From Tenebrio molitor (taxonomy: Eukaryota; Arthropoda; Insecta; Coleoptera; Tenebrionidae), in the NCBI RefSeq assembly GCF_963966145.1, contig NC_091048.1:15996001-16060000 (forward strand): 64,000 nucleotides of DNA, in the 5' to 3' direction. Both the position numbers and the translations under genes were made by a program. The notes under the pieces were generated by a model that ran no database searches, was not told the origin of the DNA, and saw nothing but the letters and a program-made list of their open reading frames with translations. The number at the start of each line of letters is the position of its first letter. The first letter of the stretch is position 1. Below are positions 54,800 to 64,000 of this stretch, one piece after another.

Positions 54800-54980
54800 G
54801 AAGTTATAAATTCCACCATTTTCTTCTTCATTCATGTCAGGATCAGGCCAAGGAATTCGAAAATGTTGACAGATGTTATGAAGCACTCCGCAACTGTAAA
54901 TGATTTTTGGCTGCTTAATGTAATGTAAAGTTCTGTCTTTCAGAAGACATCTAAATCTTCCTTTTAGTCGACGAGATAAT
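54800..54980 (-). pseudogene. PIF/Harbinger transposase, C-terminal relic
   Basis: The minus strand from 54980 reads LSRRLKGRFRCLLKDRTLHY, then IKQPKIIYSCGVLHNICQHF and RIPWPDPDMNEEENGG. LKGRFRCLL and xxACxVLHNIC are characteristic of the DDE nuclease end of PIF/Harbinger transposases. The rest of the gene is not found in 54340-54800, so most of it is deleted. It faces the Myb-like relic, as in two-gene Harbinger elements. Terminal repeats were not identified. Confidence 0.7.
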
Positions 54981-56505
54981 AATTTATAACATGATGTTAA
55001 ATTTTAAAGGCACATAAGGAGAAGTCGTTAAAATTTTATAATAACAGGACATATTAACAGGGTCTGTCAATTTTTTAACATAACATCGTTTTACAGAATA
55101 CGATTTGCGATTTTAATGGCCGTTATTTTATAATATATTAGTTACAGAATAGGCCTCAATATCTATAAACTGAATGCACAGTGTTAATTGCCTATGTTCG
55201 ACTTTGAGATTAGACACCCGGTATACATATTTAATTTTTGCCGCTCTATAGCATACCAAATAGAAAAACAGAGGTTATGTAACTCCATTAATGACAGGTT
55301 TTTAATAGATTGTTGAAAGATGAAAAGTAAGTAGAATGTAGAAAAACTGAAGAAAATCGTAGACAAAGACGTCGAACTCACAACTGACGATTTAATAATT
55401 TTACAGTTGGCTGTTGACATCTGATTTGACAGCTTTAACGGCTCGGCATAGTTCGACACCAATAAAATTATAGAGCCGCACAATTCCACAGGACTTCTAC
55501 GCTTTTTTAGAGACACTTTGTACTTACATGGCTAAATTTCAACAAATTGAAAGAACATCTAAAACGTGCTTTTTTAAACTAAATTTTTAACTAAAAAATC
55601 TTCCAAAAAAGACAGACAAAGTGAATGTTCAAATTAATTTTCATTTTCTTCTTGGCAGTAGGCTAATCGTAGCTGGCTGAATGAAGTAAACTTTGTGATA
55701 AAATAATATAAAAAATCCAATGGGGTGAGATCGAGAGACCGCGCAGCCCATTCAGTAAATATCCTATCAATCTTTAATTGTGCATTGATTTAGGAGGTTT
55801 TTAGTTTCACAAAATGTGTACTTTGGACGTTATTTTAATTTGTTGGTATCAACATTATTATTTGGTAAAATTGAAATATCGCAATTCAGCCATTTCAGTA
55901 TTATTTATTTACAATTTTTTTTGTTGATATTGATATTTCACCGATACTCTGTTTTCACTTTGAAAAATCGATATTCATCAGTCCATCTTCCAGTTTTTTA
56001 CGAACGTCTTAACGAGAAATAAAATATGTCCATTATTCCAAACTTTTCCCACTCATTGTATACTCGTATTTGTGTTGCATTTGTCAGAAGTATAATGAAG
56101 TGACTGTCCAAATAAAAAGAAATGGCGCTATCCATAAGATTTGGGAAAGAGGGGAAAGGAAACTTTAAAAAGAGTTCGATATGAATGATGATGTTTCGGT
56201 TTTTGAATAACGCACCTATAAGAGGGACAACAACTAGACGATTATAAAAAATTGTGTTTTTACATTGAATTATATCCCACCATATGTTTTATCATGGTGT
56301 GTAGTGATAGTAAGAAAATCCAACTAGTTCAGTGGTTTTCAACAGGTGATACGTGACAAGGAGAGCGGGTAAAGTATTAAAACTTGAATAGAATTTAAAG
56401 ATGCCACCATAAACAGGATAAATAACTGTTCCATGTTCTTTGCACTTTGTCAAATGGCTTCTTTCATATGGAATGATATTTTTCAGAATTCGGTACTAAC
56501 TATGT
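54981..56505. other. Intergenic DNA, nothing recognised
   Basis: Contains a minus-strand frame of 110 residues (55184-55516) without recognisable domains. A weak mirrored pair (GCCGCTCTATAG and TTATAGAGCCGC) occurs at 55231 and 55473, which might mark an old element. Confidence 0.4.
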
Positions 56506-56506
56506 A

Positions 56507-56809
56507 CAGTCGTTGACCAAAATAAAATAGGACAAAGTGTTACCTTAGACAGTTTCACAATTCAAAGATTTGTGTAGTGTAACTGAGACGTATGTGTCTC
56601 AGATTACAACTTGATTTGACTTGACAATTGATTTACAAAAAGTTAGGTTGTGTTTTTTCACTTGTCATCTCGTCACTGTCACTATGTTCAATTTGTGATT
56701 GTGAGTTTTTGAAATATTGTCGAATGATGACACTTATCAGAATTGTTTTTTTATTTTTGACACTTTTGTTTCCTAAGAGATTTTATTTTTTTATTTTGGT
56801 CAACGACTG
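56507..56809. mobile_element. MITE, 303 bp, TA-flanked
   Basis: TA-CAGTCGTTGACCAAAATAAA and TTATTTTGGTCAACGACTG-TA are mirrored for about 23 bp. The 106-residue plus-strand frame that crosses its right end is not credible as a gene. Confidence 0.7.
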
Positions 56810-56811
56810 TA

Positions 56812-58377
56812 CATATTTCGCAAGGTTGCTGGTTCAGAAAGATAGTGATCAAAATATACATTTAAACTTAAAAGTTCATTTAGAGAAGGACGGAAAGTTA
56901 TGCGATGGTCTTTATAGTTTCTTGATAAATGGTAAATGGGATATGTAAGTGTGGAACCATGTTGGCTGTTAAATCAAAGAGCAGAATTAAAACAATTCTT
57001 TAGAGAATTTAAGAATATTTGGAAAAGAACTGCTAAATTTTATAATTATAAGTTAAAACTTGTTATGCTGTAAACGTTTTGTTGCTACTAAATATCAAAA
57101 TTTTAAAATTTTATTATTTATAAATAGTTGAAGAACTAGGTAATGTTTTACATTGTTTCTATGTTTTACTCCATTTTCTCCTTTTCGTGTGCACTGATTC
57201 GATTCAGACTGTACTTACATTATAGACTCGATTTGTTTTCGTATCGTTTTCTATTGCTTATGCTAGATTGAAGAGATAAAACATTTAGTAATCAAAAAAC
57301 AATTTTCGGAAGGTATTAGATTATTTAAATATAATGATGATGCTTTATTGTAGGTAAAATAAGTTTTCAAAGAACGTTTTACGGTAAACTAAATTTCAAT
57401 ATTATTTCTTTCCTTCTCCTTTAATGTGATTTACTTTCAAGACATCTGGACACCAGATGTTTAAACATAAATGTAGATACATATTTTTATTTTGAAAAAG
57501 AACTACATCCAACCGGCTACTACATATACATATAATGTACCTTGTTTCACAGATGGCGTCACACCGAAACTTTTTTTTTTCATTTAATTCAAACGTACAG
57601 TGCATTCTAATTTAAGTGGATACTGTGGACATTTTTATCACGGAGTTAGGTGGGAATTAGTAATTTACTTGCTGAAAACAGATTTCAACGCATGCACCAT
57701 CAAAAATTGAAATATTTATTTTCTAAACATTTAATTAACACCAGTTGACAAACTTTGACGGTATCGGTTTTCCACTGGATTATGTATGAAATGCGTTTAA
57801 TTTTTTTTTCCTTGAATTAAAAGCTTTGTAAATTGTTATTTGCTGCTCCAGCTAAATTAACAATTTTATTTTTAATAATATCACGGTTCACGTTTGTTGT
57901 CCCAGAGGATGCTGAATAAATTCTTTTTTTTTATTCTTTTTAATTTGGAGCATCCTAAAAGCGGCGAAAATGAAATTAACGTGGAAAAGCCGCAAAACGC
58001 AAAGCACAGTCTTCCCTTGAAGATTTTTTGCTACCGCAAACATGTAAAGTCCAATAAAAACAAATTAACTAACATTGAGTGGAAGTGTGGTCAGTCTTAA
58101 GACAACGCCGCTGCGGCCAATTACTGCAGTGGATAATAGTACGCTTAATGAGGTGGATGTGTAATTAAATGTCTTATTTTCAGCAGAATTACAGGATAAG
58201 TTAATAAACTGAACTGAGTATACTGAAGTAGAGGATTTTTTTAAAATAAATAGTGACAACAATCGACTGTGATGCGTTTTGTGTGTTTTTGGCAAAAATT
58301 CGCAGTAGATTTATTTAAAATCATTTGAAATCTTTTCAATTGCATTAGTGAATATTGAATAAAGTTACCATTTTCAG
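56812..58377. other. Intergenic or upstream DNA, nothing recognised
   Basis: AT-rich. The last few hundred bases might hold leader sequence of the exon-like segment at 58379, but nothing specific can be shown. Confidence 0.4.
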
Positions 58378-58378
58378 G

Positions 58379-58467
58379 ATGGCTGAATCGAGAATGGAAT
58401 TGAAAGCTGTTCAGTTCGACTACGAACATTACCATGTAAGGCACGTCATGAACGCTCCTCCAGCTAG
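58379..58467 (+). CDS. Possible first coding exon of an unidentified host gene
   Basis: ACCATTTTCAG (acceptor-like) is followed after one base by ATG and 29 open codons: MAESRMELKAVQFDYEHYHV then RHVMNAPPA. It ends at AG-GTATGC (58468), a plausible donor, in phase 2. A second candidate donor, CAT-GTAAGG, lies at 58435. The GC content and codon use are less AT-biased than the surroundings, and the charged, aromatic-rich sequence looks like real protein. I do not recognise the family and no continuation exon was identified in the remaining 5.5 kb; it may lie beyond the window. Confidence 0.4.
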
Positions 58468-59563
58468 GTATGCAATCCGCATTGAAATTTTAAATAGTTT
58501 CTAAATTTTTAAATTTAAAATCTTTTAAAACTGCTTAAAAAGCTTTACGCGTTCGTGTACCTCGTCACATTTTTTCCTCTCGGGGTCGCGTTCCTTTTAT
58601 AAATCTAACCGGAAACTTTAACATGAAAATAACTTGAAAAAGTTCTATCATTCATAATTAACAAAATAAAACATTTCCTAAAAGTTCGTGATTTAAAAAG
58701 CGTCAGAAATACCAGGAATTATCATATAAAGCAAACAACTAAACACAAATAAGAAACAAATTTGAATTGCAAATGTGAGGGTATTTTTTCAATGTTGGCT
58801 CAAGAGACAAATTATACCATGTTTGCTCGTATAATAGATACATAACCCGCTTGATTACATATTCAATATACGAACCTCACTGACTTTATTACCATATTTA
58901 AGCAAAAATTAACCGACACCTAGATTTATTAACCCGTATCTTTCTTCCAATTTACAGAGGGAATAGAAAATTACATTATAGCATCATGCTTCTTGAAACT
59001 GAGACCATCTTTTGATAAAAATTGTATGATTCCACAATAAAAAAATATATTGCTAATAATTTATTTTGGATTAATTTTTATGAAAATAACTAGCTTTTGC
59101 CTGCAACTTTGTTCGTGTAACTAACATTTTCAAGGCATCTGGAGTACATACGTTACATCTTTTTATTGATATTGCATTAACCGATGACTATTTGCGCAAT
59201 GAAAAGGTAATGGAAGGTGACGTCAATATCAAGCTGAATTTAATTTAACAATTATCAACTTATTGAACCTATACCTAAGAAATTAAGAAATGAAATTAAT
59301 ACAAATAGTGTTACTTGTAGACCACCGTTTCTCAACTTTGCACGATTGGACTTCTTTCCGTCATATTATTTTCGTGCGGCCCCCTTTAGGTGTTTAGTAG
59401 TATAATATTAAAATAAATTATGGCCGTCTTAATTAAGGCTGAGACTTTCTTGGATTTTGTTATTCGAATAGTCACTTGAATATTTATTCGAATAACCATA
59501 ATGGTTATTTGAATATTAAATCGAATATTCGGATATTAGAATTTACACATTCGAATTTTACAT
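58468..59563. other. Intronic or intergenic DNA, with an ATTCGAATA-rich patch
   Basis: Nothing coding seen. At 59462-59557 the palindromic unit TATTCGAATA and variants recur several times, an AT-rich low-complexity patch. If the exon at 58379 is real, this would be its intron. Confidence 0.4.
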
Positions 59564-59862
59564 AGGCCGGTATTTATAGTCCAAACTTAAGTTAGACTCA
59601 ATCTTGAGACAGACTTGAGTTCCGATTTGTGTCTTATAAACAATACTTGAGCATTGATGAGCACTCAAGTTTGACTCAAGCCCAAGTTAGGGGTTAGGTA
59701 GACTCAAGTCTTGCTTTCATGAGTTTAGAGGTCCAAAATTGTCTCTGTACTGTCTGACAGTTGCTGTTTTCCTGTTTTTCGTTTCGTTTCAATTATATGG
59801 GTAGGCACTAATGTTCAGATTTGAATTTTCGATGTAAGCATTAAATACTTATTTATCGCAGG

Positions 59863-59936
59863 ATGGAAGATTGTTATGACCTTATTTACGAAGAAGAAGT
59901 TCCAAATACATATACGTCAACAACGTATTTTGTATA
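59863..59936 (+). pseudogene. Possible Harbinger transposase N-terminus, interrupted by a MITE
   Basis: TTTATCGCAG looks like an acceptor. It is followed by ATG and MEDCYDLIYEEEVPNTYTST, an acidic start similar in style to Harbinger transposases. The frame runs directly into the MITE at 59937. The evidence is mostly positional: Harbinger-like ends and a facing Myb-like relic. Confidence 0.3.
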
Positions 59937-60111
59937 CAGGCTATTTCACGAATCACGAGTGATAATGAGCCTAACGGAATAAAAAATGCACCCCACAATA
60001 TATTTTCAAAAAAAGCCGTTCATTTAATTTCAGTAGCCAGCTTTTTTCGGAAATGTAGTGTGGGTCTCATTTTTATTTCGTTAGGCTCATTATTACTCGT
60101 GAAATACGCTG
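59937..60111. mobile_element. MITE, 175 bp, TA-flanked, inserted in a Harbinger relic
   Basis: TA-CAGGCTATTTCACGAATCAC with GAGTGATAATGAGCCTAACG at the left is mirrored by CGTTAGGCTCATTATTACTC with GTGAAATACGCTG-TA at the right. Arms are about 65 bp and nearly complete. Its left end is related to the orphan end at 10196. Confidence 0.75.
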
Positions 60112-60223
60112 TATTGCATATTGGTTTATAGTTTTTTCAATTGCTGGGCCGTGCGTACTGTAGTACTCTCTAGTTAGCTATTGTACTGGGTGTTAATCCT
60201 TTCCTCAACACTATTTTTTCGTT

Positions 60224-60325
60224 CTACCGAAACTGTATCTGTTTTTTATTTTCTGTTGCCTCTTCCATATCGTGTATGAGAGAAGCCAACAGAATTTTCT
60301 CGTTTAAACTGTACGGGATTTTCAT
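60224..60325 (-). pseudogene. Myb/SANT-like DNA-binding relic (Harbinger accessory protein)
   Basis: From an ATG at 60325 (minus) the frame reads MKIPYSLNEKILLASLIHDM then EEATENKKQIQF. This recalls the start of Myb/SANT-like proteins of insect Harbinger elements (K-x-x-x-FSxxEKxLLxELVxxY...IENKKTD). Only about 34 residues remain. Tentative but consistent with the flanking ends. Confidence 0.4.
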
Positions 60326-60779
60326 TTTGCAAAAGAATTCAAAACAAGCTGTCACAAGGTGTATGGTATAACCATGGCAACTCGACTCAAACGAAACTAT
60401 AGTAAGACTCAAGTCTAACTTTTACGAGTTTAGGCGAAATAATGACTATAATACGGATCTAGACTTGAGCAAAATTCAGGACTTATGAAAATTTTGACAA
60501 TGCCAATGTCGCGACAAGTTTGCTAATGCTATTTCATTGCAGCGCCAAGGAAAGCCGACTACAAGAGCTTTATGAGTTTCCAGAAAGTGCCCCCACATCT
60601 TGTCTTCAACTTCTGTCTGCATAAAAATTATTATAATAATCGATTAATTTTGAATAAACTTTACTTACCGTTCTAGAACACCAAAAATTACTTACCGTCG
60701 AGTTTATCGTTAGCAACGAGTAAACAGAGCTTACCGTCTTGGAAACAGACATGGTAAACAAACAAATAGAGTACAATCG

Positions 60780-60902
60780 CGCAAAAAAAATAAAACTATC
60801 TGAGAGATCTTGACATTCAAAAAATGATTGACACAAATGCTTGGACAATTATTTGAAAATCTATGACCATATCTGACCAAGATAATTTTTGATATCCCGG
60901 TA
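60780..60902. repeat. Dispersed repeat, copy 1 (partner at 63735-63827)
   Basis: AAAAATAAAACT, CATTCAAAAAATGATTGA and CAAGATAATTTTTGATATCC with CGGTA occur in the same order at 60784-60901 and 63735-63826. The shared CCCGGTA end suggests an element terminus (TACCGGGATATCAAAAATTA in the other sense). Copy 1 has about 30 extra bases in the middle. Confidence 0.55.
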
Positions 60903-60931
60903 CAAGTGTCCCACCTTTCGACTTTCGAGCC

Positions 60932-61194
60932 TAAGTGTTTATTCACAATGGACATAAGCTTGACATAAGGCATAAGAAATTCATGATACATGCAGTGGAT
61001 ATACAATAAATTTTTACGTAACTTATGAGAAGTGACCTCAGTGAACATTATTGTTGTGTACAAAAAGGCATGAAGAATCATATTCGAGTTATCTGGACAC
61101 ATAAATTATTTTCCAATTGCCCAAATTTACAAATTATCCTTAGGTATCTCTTATGTATTTCTTATGTCTTATGTCCATTGTGAATAAGCACTTA
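60932..61194. mobile_element. MITE-like element, about 263 bp
   Basis: TAAGTGTTTATTCACAATGG with ACATAAGCTTGACATAAG at the left is mirrored by CTTATGTCTTATGTCC and ATTGTGAATAAGCACTTA at the right. Non-coding. 61195-61507 shows nothing further. Confidence 0.65.
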
Positions 61195-61664
61195 TATCTT
61201 GGTTATTTGCCAACGGATTTTTATGAAATTTAAAATGCAGATATTTTAGACGGTGAAGAGTAAAATCCCACCCAAGTCTTAAAAACGTAATTTTTACATG
61301 CCTTTTTTAAATGTTAAATGTTAAAGTTACATTTTTTTAATTTTTATTGTCACTAATTATTGAATCTTTACCGTCTGACATATCTAGATTTCTTAGATGG
61401 GACACCCTGTACTTACTGCAACTGTTGTTGTTAATGTTATCACCTCTACCTTGCATATTTGAACTTCACTGGGCCGAGATAACAATAATAATAATAACAA
61501 TAATATACCGTATGTTTCATAAAATTTCTGGTCAAGTAGGTTCTGAAAAACAAAAGCATTAAAAACGTATGGCGTAACTTGAATATTCAGGCGGAAATGT
61601 GTTTATCACAATAATTGTTTTGAACGAACTGTCATAAAATGGCAATTTCAAAAAAAGCTTGAGA

Positions 61665-61985
<321 letters not shown>

Positions 61986-62199
61986 CAATTAACAATAATG
62001 TGCCGTATCACGACACCGTTGTTAAAGTTGTCGTTAAGTAGAGTCGTGATTAAAGTAAACATAAAACAATATAGATTTATGCAATTATAACCTGTCAGAA
62101 AGAGATGAATTCGTCACCGAGGTAATTGGAGTCATGATTAAATTTAATAAGGGTGTCATGATACGGTCCAATGTGTTTTAAATTACTCTACAGCAAGTG

Positions 62200-62592
62200 T
62201 TAAAAATGATAGCCTTGAGCTTCGATGCACATTGGAAGACTCCTCTTCATCAAGCAGCATAGGTGCAAAAAATTGCCACAAATAACAAAGAGTCTCGCGT
62301 GCTGTAGCCCCGTCTTATTGAAAATACCCTTGAGCCAGTTGGAGTTGATTGTGAAAACATCAAGAATGTTGTTCCGGTACCTTTCAGCTGTTACTGAATC
62401 TTCAAGATCCCTTCGAACAATCCTTTGACAAATTGACACTGATAGCTCAGCCTCCTGCGACAGTTTCCTGAGAGATAATTGGGGTTCGTCTTCCATTTGA
62501 CGTTTGACAGTCTCAATATTTTCCTCATTACGAACTTTGGGTCGAGCACTTCTGCTGAACACTGTCACTTTCTCGAAATGTGTGAAGTGTGT
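62200..62592 (-). pseudogene. Tc1/mariner transposase, N-terminal HTH fused to a damaged catalytic segment
   Basis: The minus-strand frame reads VFSRSARPKVRNEENIETVK, then EPQLSLRKLSQEAELSVSIC and QRIVRRDL, a helix-turn-helix as in CC(R/K)PxxxRTEENIExV-type transposases. It continues directly to AERYRNNILDVFTINSNWLK and FNKTGLQHAR, where functional relatives have FQQDGAxxHTAR. The first catalytic region is deleted and the second Asp motif is altered (QDGA to KTGL). The frame remains open for 138 codons, but the enzyme would be inactive. Confidence 0.65.
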
Positions 62593-62767
62593 GACCATTG
62601 GAAAAATAAGGTTCAATCATGAATATCTTTTGTTCAGGAGTGAAAATCATTTTCATAGATAACATTTTGCGAACAAAATTATTACGGCAATTAATGACGT
62701 TTTTGACAGTTTTTAATGCTTTTGTTTTGCAGGACCTACTTGACCAGAAATTTTTTGAAACATACGG

Positions 62768-62892
62768 TATTATTATACGAGTTTTATAAGACGCTTGATT
62801 GTGACACAAGTTGGTTAGGGCACGACGAACGCAGTGAGGAGTGCTCCAACAGAACGAGGTCACAGCGCATCTTATAAAACGAGTGTAATATA
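62768..62892. repeat. Hairpin MITE, TATAAAACTCGTATA family, copy 2
   Basis: TATTATACGAGTTTTATAAG at the left and CTTATAAAACGAGTGTAATA at the right form the arms. The first 20 bases match copy 1 at 12198-12306. It begins exactly at the right-hand TA of the mariner element at 61508-62767. Confidence 0.7.
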
Positions 62893-62954
62893 CTATTTTT
62901 TCCACTTTGGACGCATTAATTTGATTAAAACTCAAAAATCTGTACTAAGGACAA

Positions 62955-63231
62955 CGTAACATTTTATCTGCCCCGCCCATTTCATTTTCTTAGTTACCAA
63001 TCAAATAGGTTGTTAAGACGATCTGATTTACACAGTAAAAATTTCTGACATTCGAATTGTCTTAATGACATTTTATTTTTTAGAACCTAAAACAATAATT
63101 GTGGACTTGACAGCAAAATTCTAACCTTAACTTTTTTACGTGGCAAATGTGATGAAAAGTTGTACAGATTGAATCTGGCTTTGATTCTGATTGGTCAATT
63201 TTAGTGGGCGGAGCAGATAAAAAGTTATAAC
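62955..63231. mobile_element. MITE-like element, about 277 bp
   Basis: CGTAACATTTTATCTGCCCC followed by GCCCATTT at the left is mirrored by AGTGGGCGGAGCAGATAAAA and AGTTATAACG at the right, and a second block ACCAATCA/TGATTGGT extends the pairing. Non-coding. Boundaries are approximate. Confidence 0.6.
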
Positions 63232-64000
63232 GGCAATACTATAATTATGAAATAATCTATGGACTTTTGTGTGGCATGAGTTATGGTGGCATTTGTGTGA
63301 AATTTATGTCAAATTTCGAATGTTTTAATTGTTAACAGGAGCTCGCTAGAGATGGTGAACACCGGCCAACTTGCTACTACAGCGATACCAACGCAATACG
63401 TATAAAAAAAAAACAAAAACAGTTTCACAAACAGTTCCTTTGTGACACTACTTTTGGTTTCACAAAGACTCATTTATAATACCAAAATAGAAAAATAAAT
63501 TTGGCCTCGATACCGCATTCCCTTTTTTTATAATTTACTTCAGCGACTGGTGCTATTCCAAAATACATACCTAAAACAAAATTGCTGTCCAATGTATACC
63601 TAGAAATTTTTTCTTATTCTTGAACAGTACTTTTTTATGAGTCACAGAGCCAGTTTCGCGAAATACACCAACACAATTTGTCAGGCATGCATAAAAATCC
63701 TTCGGCATTACTGCAAAGTGTGGGAAAAAAATAAAAAATAAAACTGTTTGACAGATTTGCACATTCAAAAAATGATTGATCATGGATTGATCATATTGAT
63801 CAAGATAATTTTTGATATCCCGGTATAAATAATTATTATTTTGTGATCTGGCATTTGGAGAAACCCTAGAGAAATGACAAAAAACAAATAGGAATTCTGT
63901 AATATGACACCAATTTGAGAGGCTTTGATTTCACAATAAAGTAATTTGTCAGAACATGCCACACAGTTGGTTGGTTTGGTATTTTATTTCGTTTATGATG
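63232..64000. other. Intergenic DNA with copy 2 of a dispersed repeat
   Basis: The only feature seen is the 63735-63827 copy of the repeat described at 60780-60902 (CATTCAAAAAATGATTGA and CAAGATAATTTTTGATATCC). No gene is supported. Confidence 0.45.

Larger units (their letters stand above)
59564..60460. mobile_element. Probable PIF/Harbinger derivative with imperfect TIRs
   Basis: GGCCGGTATTTATAGTC at 59565 and GACTATAATACGG at 60444-60456 are imperfectly mirrored. They are followed inward on both sides by related TTAGACTYRAGTCTTG-like blocks. The ends resemble Harbinger termini. Inside are a possible transposase start on the plus strand (59863) and a Myb/SANT-like start on the minus strand (60325), facing each other, with the middle deleted. 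A MITE (59937-60111) has inserted within it. Confidence 0.5.

Overview
The window looks like AT-rich nuclear DNA from an insect, plausibly a beetle. The evidence is one clearly recognisable gene, numb, with insect-type protein motifs, together with a dense set of insect-type transposons (Jockey-superfamily LINE, Tc1/mariner, P/THAP, PIF/Harbinger, Crypton). The order is an inference; the sequence does not prove it. Apart from numb, I see one possible host exon near 58.4 kb. Nearly everything else is mobile DNA, mobile-element relics or featureless AT-rich sequence.

Layout. 0-6 kb: a palindromic MITE, a 5S rRNA-like fragment, then a nested stack in which a TA-flanked long-TIR element (3425-5667) holds a P-superfamily element (3738-4876) and a small MITE. 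6-12 kb: a LINE 3' end, two Crypton-like relics, a 93-bp hairpin with an 8-bp target duplication, back-to-back MITEs, a tiny Tc1/mariner derivative that keeps its DNA-binding domain, and a THAP relic. 12-16.5 kb: a run of long inverted repeats ending in a foldback element with an insertion in one arm. 17.8-22.4 kb: an apparently intact non-LTR retrotransposon (PHD plus zinc-knuckle ORF1, endonuclease-reverse transcriptase ORF2, AAT tail). 22.4-28.5 kb: intergenic DNA with one MITE.

28.5-40.4 kb: numb, with a 24-codon first coding exon, an 8.4-kb intron holding a mariner relic, two further exons split by a 50-bp intron inside the PTB domain, and a 3' UTR of about 1.1 kb. 41-43.9 kb: a THAP-bearing P element with an exact 8-bp target duplication, an internally deleted mariner with perfect TIRs, and a MITE. 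44-64 kb: mostly intergenic, with a GC-rich structured island (about 45.9 kb), two more mariner derivatives, two PIF/Harbinger relics, several MITEs and the lone exon-like segment near 58.4 kb.

The main unusual point is in the LINE. Its two ORFs lie in the same frame, separated by one TAG followed by CAA CCA, a context that fits the known UAG-CAR-YYA leaky-stop consensus. ORF2 has no in-frame ATG upstream of its endonuclease domain. This suggests that the enzyme could be made by stop-codon readthrough as a fusion to the ORF1 protein.
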